Shown piece after piece: positions 39,303 to 40,104 of a stretch of 40,104 nt of DNA. The stretch is from IMG/VR virus record IMGVR_UViG_3300038565_000010, positions 1 to 40,104 of that record. One strand, given 5' to 3'. Origin of the DNA: a virus. Position 1 is the first letter of the stretch; every line of letters begins with the position of its first letter. The notes below the pieces were generated by a model. That model did not search any database. It saw nothing but the letters and a program-made list of their open reading frames with translations, and was not told the DNA's origin. A program made the position numbers and the translations under genes.

Positions 39303-39312
39303 AGGAGGTTCC

Positions 39313-40104
39313 ATGCCAGATCCGATCATCCCTTGGCTGGGCGGCAAGCGTCGCCTGGTCGACCGCATCATCCCCTTCATTCCTCCCCACAAGTGCTATG
39401 TGGAGCCCTTTGCCGGCGGTGCCGCGATGTTCTTCATGCGGCCTGTGCCGGCAGAGGTGGAGGTGCTCAACGATATCAATGGCGAGCTGGTCAGGCTGTA
39501 CAGGGTGGTGCAGAACCACCTGGAGGAGTTCGTCAGGCAGTTCAAGTGGGCGCTATCCAGCCGGGAAGTCTTCAAGTGGCAACAGATGACCAGGCCCGAG
39601 ACCCTGACGGATATCCAGCGGGCGGCGCGGTTCTACTACCTACAGCAGCTGGCTTTCGGTGCCAGGGTCGATGGCCAGTCCTTCGGTACCGCAACCACCA
39701 CGCCACCGGGCCTCAACCTGCTGCGCCTCGAAGAGAGTCTCTCTGCAGCTCACCTACGGCTTTCCAACGTGTTCATCGAGAATCTGGCCTGGCAGGACGT
39801 CATCAAGCGCTACGACCGGCCCCACACCCTGTTCTATATGGACCCGCCTTACTGGGAAACGGAAGGCTATGGTGTGGATTTCGGCTGGGAACACTACGAG
39901 GAGATGGCTGAACTGATCGGCCAGATCAAGGGAAAGGCCATCATCAGCCTCAACGACCACCCGGACATACGCCAGGTGTTTTCCCAGTATCACATCGAGT
40001 CAACGGATATCCGGTACACGGTCGGAGGGGGTAAAGGGGTGCAGAGAGGTGAGGTGCTGATCTTCAGCTGGGATATTCAGGCAGAGCCGGCTGGTCTATT
40101 CTGA
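39313..40104 (+). CDS. DNA adenine methylase (D12 class)
   Basis: 263-aa SAM-dependent N6-adenine methyltransferase of the Dam/D12 class. Order of motifs: PWLGGKRRL (SAM-binding motif X, residues 7-15), YVEPFAGGAAMFF (motif I, about 30-42), VLNDINGELVRLY, and the catalytic DPPY in YMDPPYWETEGYG (about 177-190). GAGGAGG precedes the ATG. The target sequence cannot be read from the protein; GATC is only a guess. As the last gene before the unseen right end it takes the place of Mu mom, and would protect phage DNA from host restriction. Confidence 0.93.
   Translation: MPDPIIPWLGGKRRLVDRIIPFIPPHKCYVEPFAGGAAMFFMRPVPAEVEVLNDINGELVRLYRVVQNHLEEFVRQFKWALSSREVFKWQQMTRPETLTDIQRAARFYYLQQLAFGARVDGQSFGTATTTPPGLNLLRLEESLSAAHLRLSNVFIENLAWQDVIKRYDRPHTLFYMDPPYWETEGYGVDFGWEHYEEMAELIGQIKGKAIISLNDHPDIRQVFSQYHIESTDIRYTVGGGKGVQRGEVLIFSWDIQAEPAGLF

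Noticed and set aside
1-40104. CRISPR arrays, tRNA or rRNA genes, insertion sequences, tyrosine or serine integrase
   Set aside because: Looked for on both strands; no spaced repeats of CRISPR type, no cloverleaf with CCA-type end, no second transposase, and integration is explained by the DDE transposase.

Overview
The window is almost entirely a Mu-like transposable prophage of a gammaproteobacterium. The first 1.8 kb is host DNA: a complete acyl-CoA dehydrogenase of the long (about 590 aa) type common in lipid- and hydrocarbon-degrading marine gammaproteobacteria. An Alcanivorax-like host would fit, but this is an impression, not a demonstration. The host gene is followed by half of a terminator (a perfect stem with an A-tract on its left and no T-tract on its right). 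The prophage left end probably begins there, at a TG near position 1843. The right end lies beyond the window, which stops at the last base of a DNA adenine methylase gene.

Layout. (1) 1964-10998, minus strand: a tightly overlapping early operon reading toward the left end. It carries an HTH regulator, a winged-helix protein, a DUF3102 protein, the DDE transposase (A), the AAA ATPase target selector (B), and a run of small accessory genes that includes two start/stop-coupled genes of 54 and 56 codons. It ends with gemA and a Mor-type activator. (2) 10999-13503: the immunity region. It has a small BcepMu-gp16-type DNA-binding gene reading left and an XRE repressor reading right. Between them is a promoter with a perfect -35 whose spacer is an 18-bp palindrome. 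An ORF6C-like membrane protein, a zinc-ribbon membrane protein and a small lipoprotein follow. (3) 13645-15451: lysis genes (holin, lytic transglycosylase, overlapping Rz/Rz1). (4) 15444-25712: packaging and head genes of the Mu/BcepMu kind (DUF3486 small terminase, large terminase, DUF935 portal, MuF-type protein with a C-terminal toxin-like nuclease domain, gpG, protease/scaffold, DUF2190, capsid, connectors). An Acb2-type anti-CBASS gene is nested among them. (5) 25709-38928: a long non-contractile (siphovirus) tail module instead of the contractile tail of Mu and BcepMu. It includes a tail chaperone with a U7 slippery site for -1 frameshifting, a 938-aa tape measure, BR0599 and tip proteins, and a fibre gene with a G9 tract. 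(6) 38929-40104: a com-like zinc-finger gene followed by a DNA adenine methylase.

Main regulatory observation: a dyad box TTTTGCCCGCGTTCAAAA occurs four times. The copies lie before the lysis genes, before the protease/scaffold gene, before the tape measure gene and before com-methylase. These positions parallel the four C-dependent late promoters of Mu (Plys, PI, PP, Pmom). Each box abuts the end of the previous transcription unit and has a -10-like sequence at a near-constant distance, with no -35. The only Mor/C-family protein visible is the one at the end of the early operon, so it is the natural candidate activator. The implied program is: repressor silences the leftward early promoter; early genes transpose the phage and make Mor; Mor then switches on the four late units.
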